A stretch of 64,000 nt of DNA, from positions 1,922,001 through 1,986,000 of the forward strand of contig NZ_PJBE01000013.1 of NCBI RefSeq assembly GCF_002836205.1. Reading direction: 5' to 3'. Positions 27,558 through 35,287 of this stretch are shown here, in pieces. Below the pieces are notes generated by a model. The model was given only the letters and a program-made list of their open reading frames with translations. It ran no database searches and was not told the DNA's origin. Each line of letters opens with the position of its first letter. Positions within the stretch are counted from its first letter, which is position 1. The stretch is from Shewanella sp. Choline-02u-19 (GTDB lineage: Bacteria > Pseudomonadota > Gammaproteobacteria > Enterobacterales > Shewanellaceae). Both the position numbers and the translations under genes were made by a program.

Positions 27558-28041
27558 ATGTGTTGTTATCTCTAATGCTAGCAACGAGATGACTACAACT
27601 GTTCTCAAGCAGATCCAGTACTAATTCAAAACCATCACCAACGCCATAATAAGGATCTGGCACCTCATCATAAGCTATAGCCCCGGCAGAAAATTCACAA
27701 TAATCTAAAATAAGACCAAGTTTAGATTGGAATTGAGATGGGCAGATATCTGTTAAATCATCAAGATTTTGCTTGTCCGCCGCTAAAATAAGATCGAATG
27801 CACTAAAGTCGTCAATCCTCACCTGTCTAGCAGTCATGCCATCAAAGCATAAGCCACGCTTAACTCCTGCAGCAATTGAGCGTTTATCAGGAGAGTGACC
27901 TTGGTGATAAGCTATTGTACCTGCTGATTCAATCTTGATATCAAGCTTAGCCTGCTGTACCTGTGCTCTGAACATAGCCTCTGCCGATGGTGAACGACAA
28001 ATGTTGCCCATACATACAAACAGTACACTTTTAATAGCCAT
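27556..28041 (-). CDS. Low-molecular-weight protein-tyrosine phosphatase
   Basis: 161-residue phosphatase. The P-loop VCMGNICRSPS (Cys10 to Arg16) is the CX5R active site and DPYYGVGDGF carries the general-acid Asp. I start at the ATG at 28041 (MAIKSVLFVC), which matches the family N-terminus; readings to 28056 or 28116 would add residues that do not align. No exopolysaccharide or kinase genes accompany it, so its target is unknown. Confidence 0.9.
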   Translation of the reverse strand: MAIKSVLFVCMGNICRSPSAEAMFRAQVQQAKLDIKIESAGTIAYHQGHSPDKRSIAAGVKRGLCFDGMTARQVRIDDFSAFDLILAADKQNLDDLTDICPSQFQSKLGLILDYCEFSAGAIAYDEVPDPYYGVGDGFELVLDLLENSCSHLVASIRDNNT

Positions 28042-28116
28042 TAGAGAGTTTTCCATTCTGTTTATCGCAAATTTACTATAAGTTGACTTATTAATCCTAA
28101 CCAATTTGAAACTCAC

Positions 28117-28454
28117 TAGGTATCATAAGTATAATTTACTGAGGGGAAGTGAAAGTGCTTTTTTTAGGATATTCTTAGACGATACCTAGCAGGATTAATA
28201 CAAGTATCTACATGTGATGATGCGGCCTAACTTCATAAATAATCCATGTTAGTTATTTAGGTTTTCATGAACATAATCAAATTTTATATGCCCGGTTTAC
28301 CAATCACCAATGAACCTGACGCTGGATTGACGACCATCATATTTCCTATACAAGAAACTTAGGTGAAATTTGTCCATAAAACTTGGTAACGCTATCAAGT
28401 GTCTACAGCTCTAAGGGCTTACCACCGCATAAACTTAGCTGATAAACACGCCTG
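28117..28454. other. Gene-free spacer
   Basis: About 340 bp between the phosphatase start region and the DUF1353 gene end. It contains a short plus-strand open frame (28267-28362, 31 codons) with a weak ribosome site that I do not consider a gene. No terminator or repeat is evident. Confidence 0.35.
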
Positions 28455-28874
28455 TTACGGCGCACTTAAAAGGTCGGACTCAGCCGACTTTGCCCCCCCG
28501 AATCTCACACCTTGGTAGACATACCATGCTCTAAATGCTGACATGCCATCTTGCAAGCACACCTCTTTAAGGATTGCATCAACCCGTTTTCTATCCGACG
28601 GTGGTAACACCTGATCTCTCATAAGCTGATATAACGCGTCATGAATTAAGGAACCTTGCATAAAGTTTTTGCTGTCTATTGCCGGGCTACTTGGCCCATC
28701 CCATGCGTAACCTGCCTTTATAATTAAGCGGCCGCTGGCGTTGATCTCAAGAAAAAGATTGGCAATAGGCACTTTAACAGACAGACCTGTCTCATAGATT
28801 AATTCTGAATGTAGATTATATTTGTATTTTCTACGCTGCTTATACTTAATCAATGCCTTCTCCCAAGTATGCAC
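28455..28874 (-). CDS. DUF1353 protein
   Basis: The C-terminal 100 residues match DUF1353, a small family common in phages: IKAGYAWDGPSSP, SLIHDALYQLMRD and a helical tail ending WYVYQGVRFGG. The function is unknown. The frame has no ATG; it can be read back to a TTG at 29036 that overlaps the DNA ligase gene. I prefer the GTG at 28874 (140 residues), which has AAAGG 8 nt upstream and gives the usual family length. Same strand as the exported ligase upstream. Confidence 0.75.
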   Translation of the reverse strand: MHTWEKALIKYKQRRKYKYNLHSELIYETGLSVKVPIANLFLEINASGRLIIKAGYAWDGPSSPAIDSKNFMQGSLIHDALYQLMRDQVLPPSDRKRVDAILKEVCLQDGMSAFRAWYVYQGVRFGGAKSAESDLLSAP

Positions 28875-29001
28875 TTCGCTGCCTTTAACACTGCTAGTTA
28901 AGGTTTTGCCAGTAAGATATAAAATATTAGTGCGAATAACATACTGAAATAGCAGTAAGAAAGAAATAGCCTTGCAGCTAATTAAAGGGTGAAACGGTGA
29001 A

Positions 29002-29889
29002 TTAAAATGGATCTCTAACTCGCAAAAAACTCGCAAATCTAGGGGTGCCTTTTTGTGTTTTACCGTAGTATTTAAACGTTATAATGCTACCCACCTTTGG
29101 TGGATTGCGGCGCTCTTCATCAGTAAAGCCGCTGCCAATACTAAATCGTTTTCCCTGCATACTTTCAACCAATAATGCCCCCATCATGCCAGTGTATTTA
29201 CCCTTCCCTTGCTGATGCGCTAAAACAACAGCTTCTGCGTCGTAAACAGGTTTTAATTTAACAATGTCATGACTGCGCCCAATTTGGTAATGCGCCGTTT
29301 TTCGATGCAGCATCAAACCTTCACCATTTGCCTCAACGATAACATTAAGCCTTGTATCTAATTCAGCTTGGTCATCAATTGAGAACTGCTCAATAACGTG
29401 AATGTAGGGACTAATCTGTGATAAATCAGCCAGTGCTTTTTCATATCGTTCTATAAAAGGCATACTTTCCGCTGGCAGATCAAAAACCATAAAGCTGACT
29501 TGCTGCCACTCTGCTTTGCTGGCGTTATTCTTGCGGACAATAGCCGAGACTTGTTCGAAATGATTACGATCAATCCATAGCTCGCCGTCAATGGGGTAGT
29601 TTGGGAAACCTTCAACAAACCAATTGGGTACATTGATGACTCTGCCTGAACGAGACAACATATCGGAGCCATTCCAATAGCCCCTTACCCCATCGAGTTT
29701 TTCACTTATTAAGTAATCAGATAATTTAGTAATGCGCTGCTGTTCATATTCTTTTGCTAGTTGAATCTGCGGTTTAGCCATTTCTGCTGCAGTTAGCTCC
29801 GCAGTCACAACAAAGAAAAACGCCAATCCCCCACAACAAAGACGTACCAAATAATTGAGTTCTGAACTTAGCCAGTAGATTTTTGTCAT
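29002..29889 (-). CDS. ATP-dependent DNA ligase, exported (LigE type)
   Basis: Small DNA ligase of about 295 residues. Motif I is EKLDGVRG with the adenylated Lys64, preceded by AKEYEQQRITK; later motifs appear as GELWIDR, MVFDLP, GEGLMLHR and VKLKPVYDAEA. An OB-fold follows, with no extra DNA-binding domain. The N-terminus holds a hydrophobic helix (GGLAFFFVVTAELTA), so it probably acts in the periplasm, as proposed for LigE of Gram-negative bacteria (competence or extracellular DNA handling). I use the ATG at 29889; a TTG two codons earlier is possible. Confidence 0.9.
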   Translation of the reverse strand: MTKIYWLSSELNYLVRLCCGGLAFFFVVTAELTAAEMAKPQIQLAKEYEQQRITKLSDYLISEKLDGVRGYWNGSDMLSRSGRVINVPNWFVEGFPNYPIDGELWIDRNHFEQVSAIVRKNNASKAEWQQVSFMVFDLPAESMPFIERYEKALADLSQISPYIHVIEQFSIDDQAELDTRLNVIVEANGEGLMLHRKTAHYQIGRSHDIVKLKPVYDAEAVVLAHQQGKGKYTGMMGALLVESMQGKRFSIGSGFTDEERRNPPKVGSIITFKYYGKTQKGTPRFASFLRVRDPF

Positions 29890-29934
29890 AAACAACTCGC
29901 ATTACTAAATAAGCACCGCGCTCATTCTCTTTTA

Positions 29935-30000
29935 AAAAGCCTAGCCCCATAAAAGAGATATTCAATCAGCAAAATGGCTGAATTATCGCTGGGCTTTTTT
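29935..30000. other. Long hairpin between ligE and dgkA
   Basis: GCCTAGC near 29940 pairs with GCTGGGC near 29988, with an inner partial stem (ATTCA..AGC / GGCTGAAT). The flanks are AAAA on the left and TTTTTT on the right, so it resembles an intrinsic terminator on both strands. Yet no gene reads into it from the left on the plus strand, and on the minus strand it lies in the ligE leader. Confidence 0.45.
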
Positions 30001-30003
30001 GCA

Positions 30004-30031
30004 TTAACACATAATTTTAACGTGCTATACT
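30004..30031 (+). promoter_or_regulatory. Candidate sigma-70 promoter of dgkA
   Basis: TTAACA (30004-30009), 16-bp spacer, TATACT (30026-30031), about 60 bp before the start codon. Confidence 0.55.
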
Positions 30032-30089
30032 GAGCCGCAATTTTTGGGATCAATTCAAATTAAAAATAATCGTACATAGATGAGAGTAT

Positions 30090-30461
30090 ATGAAACCTGC
30101 AAATAATCATGGTATTAAACGCGTAATTAGAGCGACTGGATTTTCGATGCAAGGCCTTAAACTTGCGTGGAAACATGAAGCTGCATTCAGACAAGAATTG
30201 ATGCTCGCTATCATTATGTTACCTATAGCGCTATTAGTTGACGTCACCACTGTAGAGCGCATTTTACTGATCTTTGGTTTGTTTTTGGTGCTAATCGTTG
30301 AGCTATTAAATTCAGCGATTGAAGCTGTCGTGGACAGAATTAGTGACGAGATCCATCCACTAAGTGGTCAAGCTAAAGATATTGCATCAGCAGCGGTATT
30401 TATGAGCTTAGCTTTTTGTGGCTTAAGCTGGGCGCTGATCTTATTGCCTAAATTTATATAA
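30090..30461 (+). CDS. dgkA: Diacylglycerol kinase (DgkA)
   Basis: Integral membrane kinase that recycles diacylglycerol, released by MDO synthesis and lipid turnover, to phosphatidate. It is 123 residues with three membrane helices, and the catalytic signature ELLNSAIEAVVDR holds Glu71, Asn74 and Glu78. The N-terminal ATGFSMQGLKLAWKHEAAFRQE is typical of the family. In E. coli dgkA is next to lexA or plsB; here it is alone. Confidence 0.96.
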   Translation: MKPANNHGIKRVIRATGFSMQGLKLAWKHEAAFRQELMLAIIMLPIALLVDVTTVERILLIFGLFLVLIVELLNSAIEAVVDRISDEIHPLSGQAKDIASAAVFMSLAFCGLSWALILLPKFI

Positions 30462-30808
30462 CGCTCTTTTCAGTTAAACATGCTCTTTCTGTTAACGACA
30501 TCTCGCTAGCGAAAGGGCATCTTGTGCCATAGAGACCAATATAAGCCCCTATAACACGTCCACCGTCTGCAAAATCACATCAGAGTTAAGTCACGTTTAG
30601 TACACTTTCTGTCATTTCCTCCACAAAACACGCCAAAACTAGTTAAAAATACAGTTTTACTGCAACAGATCAAACAAATTACACATATCTTGAAACAACT
30701 TATTCACATTTTGACATATGCTGTTATGCTGTTTCTAATATCTCTAAGCACTTGACTCGATTCAAATGCGAAAAATAAAAATTATAAAAGATTGCGGAGT
30801 TACTTTTA
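30462..30808. other. Spacer between dgkA and the barrel-protein gene
   Basis: 347 bp, AT-rich toward the right. It contains the promoter listed at 30711-30739; nothing else is recognised. Confidence 0.4.
30711..30739 (+). promoter_or_regulatory. Strong sigma-70-like promoter
   Basis: A perfect -35 TTGACA (30711-30716), a 17-bp spacer and -10 TCTAAT (30734-30739). It leaves a leader of about 60 nt before the barrel-protein gene at 30809, which has a GCGGAG ribosome site. Confidence 0.7.
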
Positions 30809-31681
30809 ATGTCTAAAAGTTTCACATTTATCACAGCCACGTTATTGGCCTTGATGACAAGTTATAGTGTCAAAGCCGAGAATAATACCATTATTCGCGT
30901 GGGTGGTTTTTATGCAAATACTGATTCAAGTATTGATGTTAACGATCCTCTTCTGGGCAATAATTTCTCCCTCGATTTTGAACAAGACTTAAAGCTTGAA
31001 GAGTCTCAATTTTTACCCTTCTTTGAATTCACTTACCAATTTAACGAACGACACAATGTTTATGTAGACTGGAAACAGCTGCACCGTAACGCACTCGTCC
31101 AGTCGGTCGAAAAGCCATTTCAATTTACTTGGGATGACATTACTTATGATGTCAAATCTGGAATTGCATTAGATACCACGCTAAATATCGATATTGCACG
31201 TATCGGTTATGGCTATGATATTTGGCAAGGTGATAACTACGACGTTGGTGTGTCGATTGGTTTGCATGCCATGTTTATTAAAACAGCTTTCAGTGGTGAT
31301 ATTGGGATCTGTGACGTCGATACTGAAACTCGCTGCCCTGACACGATTAGCATTCCTAAAATTGTTGATGAGAAGCTGACTGCCCCCCTACCTGATATCG
31401 GTGTCTATGGCAGTTATGAAATTTACCCTGGATTTAAGTTCAGCGGACACGCACAATATTTCTATATCAAGCTAGATGAATTAAAAGGCGGCTTAGTCGA
31501 TATTAGACTCGGTGTCGAAGCGGCTATTACTGATAACTGGCATATGACCGCTGCATTTAACTATTATGAAGTTGACGTGGAATTTACCTCTAATTTAAAA
31601 AATACTGATTTAAAAATTGCCGATTACAATATTTACTACAGCTTTACAGGACCAATGCTTTCAGTGAGCTATCAGTTCTAA
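30809..31681 (+). CDS. Outer-membrane beta-barrel protein
   Basis: 290 residues with a cleavable signal peptide (TLLALMTSYSVKA, cut before ENNTI). The rest alternates aromatic and polar residues in many predicted beta strands and ends in SYQF, the Phe-terminated signal of outer-membrane proteins. Two cysteines sit in a loop (GDIGICDVDTETRCPD). It is likely an eight- to twelve-strand barrel; the function is not recognised. A strong promoter precedes it. Confidence 0.82.
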   Translation: MSKSFTFITATLLALMTSYSVKAENNTIIRVGGFYANTDSSIDVNDPLLGNNFSLDFEQDLKLEESQFLPFFEFTYQFNERHNVYVDWKQLHRNALVQSVEKPFQFTWDDITYDVKSGIALDTTLNIDIARIGYGYDIWQGDNYDVGVSIGLHAMFIKTAFSGDIGICDVDTETRCPDTISIPKIVDEKLTAPLPDIGVYGSYEIYPGFKFSGHAQYFYIKLDELKGGLVDIRLGVEAAITDNWHMTAAFNYYEVDVEFTSNLKNTDLKIADYNIYYSFTGPMLSVSYQF

Positions 31682-31721
31682 TTATCATTAAACTGATTTT
31701 AGTTCCCTCTGTGATAGCAAT

Positions 31722-31751
31722 AAAAAAGACACCTTGCGGTGTCTTTTTTAT
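31722..31751. terminator. Bidirectional terminator
   Basis: AAAAAAGACACC-TTGC-GGTGTCTTTTTT between the barrel-protein gene and the convergent M28 peptidase gene. Confidence 0.92.
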
Positions 31752-31770
31752 TGGTTGCTAACTATCTAAG

Positions 31771-33369
31771 CTATTTCCCATCTTGGGTACGCCTATTTTT
31801 AAAGTCAGACTCTTCTAGCCATTTAGGCCAATCATCATTATTGGCAAGCATCGCAAGAATGTCGGAAATTAGGCTGATATCTTGGCGTACGCCACCTAAG
31901 GTCCAATTCGGATCATAGTCATCCGCTTCCTTATGGTATTTATGGGCAATGTAATCAGGATCTGTGTCACCAAGACTCATAAATAGCAAACCCGGCACGC
32001 CTTCTTGCGCTAATGCGAAATGATCAGAGCGGAACATAAGTCCATTTTGCGGCAGAGGATCACCCTTTACAAAACGATCTTGATGCTTAGCAGCATCATT
32101 CAGGTAATGCTCCATTTCTGATACGCCTTCACCATAACGCAATATGTAATCGACGCTATTATTCACGTTCATGCCATCTATATTTAAGAAAGAGACAATC
32201 TTTTTGGTCGGTATCGGCGGTTGTTTTGCGAAATGCTGTGCACCTATTAAGCCCGTTTCTTCAGCGGTGAATGAAGTAAACAGTATTGAGCGCTTAAAGG
32301 GTTGCTCTTTAGCACGTAAACTAAATATTCTGGCAAGCTCGAGTACACCAGCGACACCACTGGCATTATCAACCGCACCATTATAGATATGCTTGACCCC
32401 TTTTTTATCGGTTCTGGTACCGAGGTGATCCCAGTGAGCATGCATCACCACCATTTCATCAGCACGGTCACTCCCTGGGAGTAACGCCATAATGTTGTAT
32501 GACTGAGCACGTTCAATAGTGTTATTTAGCGCTAGGTTAGCCGTGGTTTTTAAAGAGACAGCCTTAAAATTGGGCTTAGCGGCTTTTTGCTTTTGCTGCT
32601 CATAATCTAAACCTGCCTCAGCAAAAATCTGTTTTGCGTTTTGATGCTGGATCCAACCCATTACACCCACTTGACTTAGGTTGTTATCATCATCAATTAA
32701 GGTGAATTTACTGCCTGTATTTGAGTTTTGCACCACGCCCCAACCATATGCCGCTGGCGCAGTTTCATGCACAATAAAAACGGCCTTTGCCCCCTGCCTC
32801 GCCGCTTCCTCATATTTATAGGTCCAGCGGCCATAATAGGTCATGGCATTACCTTTAAATAGTGCCGCATTCTGGGTAGCAAAGCCTGGATCATTAACCA
32901 ATACAATGACCGTTTTATCTTTTACATCAATGCCTTGATAATCATTCCAGTCATACTCTGGTGCGTTTATGCCATAGCCGACAAAAACCACTTCGCTATT
33001 TTCAAGTTTAATGCGCTCGCTTATTTGCTGTGTGCGCGCGGTAAACTCGGTGCCATTGGTCAGGTTTAACGAACCAATATTCAAGGTCATATTCTGATCT
33101 GCTGTAACTTTTGCCAGTGGCACAGGCTGCAAATAACGGTCGCCAAAACCAGGTTTTAAGCCAATTTTCTTAAATTCGGCTTCAATATAATTTAGCGTCA
33201 ATGTCTCTCCTGCTGACAAAGGCGCGCGTCCGCCGTACTCATCGCTAGCAAGTGTTTTAACATGGGTTCGATATTTATCAAGATCTAGCCCAACAGGGCT
33301 TTTATCTGAATGGGCAAATGATGGTATGGCTAACGCAGACAACACGCTTGCTAGTATGAGTTTTTTCAC
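31771..33369 (-). CDS. Exported M28-family zinc aminopeptidase
   Basis: 532 residues with a signal peptide (MKKLILASVLSALAIPSFA). A PA-domain insert (about 110-260) precedes the M28 peptidase domain. Zinc ligands and catalytic acids are visible: HAHWDHLG, VDNASGVAG, FTAEETGLIGA, FLNIDGMN and a late FRSDHFALA. It probably cleaves N-terminal residues from peptides in the periplasm or outside the cell. It is a single gene with its own terminator. Confidence 0.92.
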   Translation of the reverse strand: MKKLILASVLSALAIPSFAHSDKSPVGLDLDKYRTHVKTLASDEYGGRAPLSAGETLTLNYIEAEFKKIGLKPGFGDRYLQPVPLAKVTADQNMTLNIGSLNLTNGTEFTARTQQISERIKLENSEVVFVGYGINAPEYDWNDYQGIDVKDKTVIVLVNDPGFATQNAALFKGNAMTYYGRWTYKYEEAARQGAKAVFIVHETAPAAYGWGVVQNSNTGSKFTLIDDDNNLSQVGVMGWIQHQNAKQIFAEAGLDYEQQKQKAAKPNFKAVSLKTTANLALNNTIERAQSYNIMALLPGSDRADEMVVMHAHWDHLGTRTDKKGVKHIYNGAVDNASGVAGVLELARIFSLRAKEQPFKRSILFTSFTAEETGLIGAQHFAKQPPIPTKKIVSFLNIDGMNVNNSVDYILRYGEGVSEMEHYLNDAAKHQDRFVKGDPLPQNGLMFRSDHFALAQEGVPGLLFMSLGDTDPDYIAHKYHKEADDYDPNWTLGGVRQDISLISDILAMLANNDDWPKWLEESDFKNRRTQDGK

Positions 33370-33560
33370 TGATTATCCCTTAATGTTTATAATCTTGTTT
33401 TTATTTTAATTATTTGCTTCTTTGTGGCTTATTTTCATTAAAGAGATGTATCCACAAAGGTAAATCATAATAGAATGGCTTTATAAAATGCACAATGATG
33501 CTATCTCTCATTCGCATAATAATGACAAAGTGAGTCAATTAATAAAGTTAAGGCAAGAAA

Positions 33561-34586
33561 ATGTCAAATCAATTGCTAAGGGAAGCCGCGGCTAAGTTAA
33601 AAAAAGCCATTCCCTTGATGCTAAAACACCAAATTCCCACCACGCCGACCAATTATGCTTTGTGGTATGCGTATGTCGGTCAAAGTAGTCCAGAGCTCAA
33701 TCGGCAGTTAGATGAAGTGATCAGTCAATACCGTACTTGCCCCCCGAGTCAGGGCGAGCGCTTATATCAAGCATACCTTTCAGATCCAATAGAGTTAGAC
33801 GTTATTGAAATGCGTCAAAATCTCGATGCGATGGTGACGGATCTATCGCAATCATTGAAAGATACCAATCTCGATGCAAACCAATATCAAACTAAGATTA
33901 ACACCAACTTTGATAAGCTAAACAAAATTGAAAACGAAGGTTTCTCTATTGAAGAAGTACTGACACTGGTTAAAAGTCTCGCCAGCGACGCACACGATAT
34001 TAAAAACAGTACCCAGCACTTTACTGATCAGTTAGCCCATGCACAGTCAGAGATTAATCAGCTTAAAATTCAGCTGAAAAAATCTGAGCATGACATGCAC
34101 TTTGATGCGTTAACTAGCGCGCTAAATAGAAGAGCATTTAATAAAGATATCAAAGGACTCATTGAGCAAACTCCCGAGGGATTATGCCTAGTCATTGCCG
34201 ATATAGACCACTTTAAGGATTTTAATGATACTTATGGCCACCAGCTGGGCGATCAGGTGTTAAAAGCGGTTGCAAGAAGGCTCAATGAAAGTTGTCATGA
34301 CGGTATTAAACTCTATCGTTTTGGGGGTGAAGAGTTTGCTTTATTGGTGCCAATGAGCCAATTAGGTCGGGCGAGACAACTTGCAGAATCAATGCGCCGT
34401 AGCCTTGAAAAATTAATTTTAAAGGATAAACGTAAAGATCAACGTGTCGATAATGTCAGAGCATCATTTGGTGTCGCTCAATACCAAGAAAAAGATACCG
34501 ATTCAACATTGATTGAACGTGCCGACAAACAGCTCTATGAAGCAAAGCGCCTTGGTCGCAATAGAGTGATGCCGATGACTCATTAA
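33561..34586 (+). CDS. Diguanylate cyclase (GGDEF)
   Basis: 341 residues. The C-terminal GGDEF domain (about 177-340) has DIDHFKDFNDTYGH and the signature RFGGEEF (255-259), so it should make cyclic di-GMP. The position usual for the inhibitory RxxD motif, just before GGEEF, lacks it. The N-terminal 170 residues are helical, with a predicted coiled coil, and have no membrane segment, so it is a cytoplasmic enzyme with an unknown input. It converges with the sortase gene only 17 bp away. Confidence 0.92.
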   Translation: MSNQLLREAAAKLKKAIPLMLKHQIPTTPTNYALWYAYVGQSSPELNRQLDEVISQYRTCPPSQGERLYQAYLSDPIELDVIEMRQNLDAMVTDLSQSLKDTNLDANQYQTKINTNFDKLNKIENEGFSIEEVLTLVKSLASDAHDIKNSTQHFTDQLAHAQSEINQLKIQLKKSEHDMHFDALTSALNRRAFNKDIKGLIEQTPEGLCLVIADIDHFKDFNDTYGHQLGDQVLKAVARRLNESCHDGIKLYRFGGEEFALLVPMSQLGRARQLAESMRRSLEKLILKDKRKDQRVDNVRASFGVAQYQEKDTDSTLIERADKQLYEAKRLGRNRVMPMTH

Positions 34587-34603
34587 GCTTTTCCCCATTC
34601 CGA

Positions 34604-35287
34604 CTAAATCGCTTCTACTTTATCAAACGGCACTGCGGTAACCACATAACGCAGTGGCCCACCCGCCACAGCACTATCAAACGGATAACAAGTCACTAAT
34701 GTTAGCTTCGTCTCTCCGACATTTTCCATCACTGAGACCTCACTTTCATGTACAACTTGAGTCTGCATTACTTGATATAACACTTCTATGCCCTCAGCAT
34801 TTTGTAAGGTGATGAGTTGCCCAATTTGAGTACCACTTAATAGCGAAAAATGGGTATCTCTATGGCCGGCTATGACAGTATTACCACGGCTATTAATCTT
34901 TGCAGAAGATAATACTTGAGCGGGACCAAAGGCTAGGTTACGACCCGATGCACCCGATAACACGTATAGACTGCGGTTTTTCGTGACTGATGCATTCTCC
35001 CTTTGGATAGGTGTTGCCGTCACCTCACTGTTTGAAGCAATAAACTCAAGTTTGGCGACCGGATATGTGTCAGCCCACGACCAAGGTTTATGTTGCTGCT
35101 GATCATCAAGTGTTTTCTGCCACGCTTGCTGTATTAAGAATTGTGCAAAGTAGGCTTTGGCTTGCATATACGCTCCTTGACTAACAAACGTTAGCCCTAA
35201 AATGAACAGTAAACAGGTAAAACCAATATGCAGCCGCCGATATGTAAAGCTGAAGCGCACTGCTGCATGCCGATAAGCCATACTCAT
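34604..35287 (-). CDS. Class GN sortase (proteobacterial dedicated sortase)
   Basis: Membrane-anchored transpeptidase of 227 residues. An N-terminal membrane helix (about 20-40) is followed by the sortase barrel with His142 (IAGHRDTHF), Cys200 (LTLVTCYPF) and Arg213 (GGPLRYVV), the complete catalytic triad. Its start codon overlaps the stop of the substrate gene (ATGA), so the two are translated together. It should process the LPQTA signal of the adjacent VIT/vWA protein. This one-substrate arrangement is known from marine gammaproteobacteria. Confidence 0.94.
   Translation of the reverse strand: MSMAYRHAAVRFSFTYRRLHIGFTCLLFILGLTFVSQGAYMQAKAYFAQFLIQQAWQKTLDDQQQHKPWSWADTYPVAKLEFIASNSEVTATPIQRENASVTKNRSLYVLSGASGRNLAFGPAQVLSSAKINSRGNTVIAGHRDTHFSLLSGTQIGQLITLQNAEGIEVLYQVMQTQVVHESEVSVMENVGETKLTLVTCYPFDSAVAGGPLRYVVTAVPFDKVEAI

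Noticed and set aside
28267..28362. 31-codon plus-strand frame starting MNIIKFYMPG
   Set aside because: Weak ribosome site, no family resemblance, short; likely chance.
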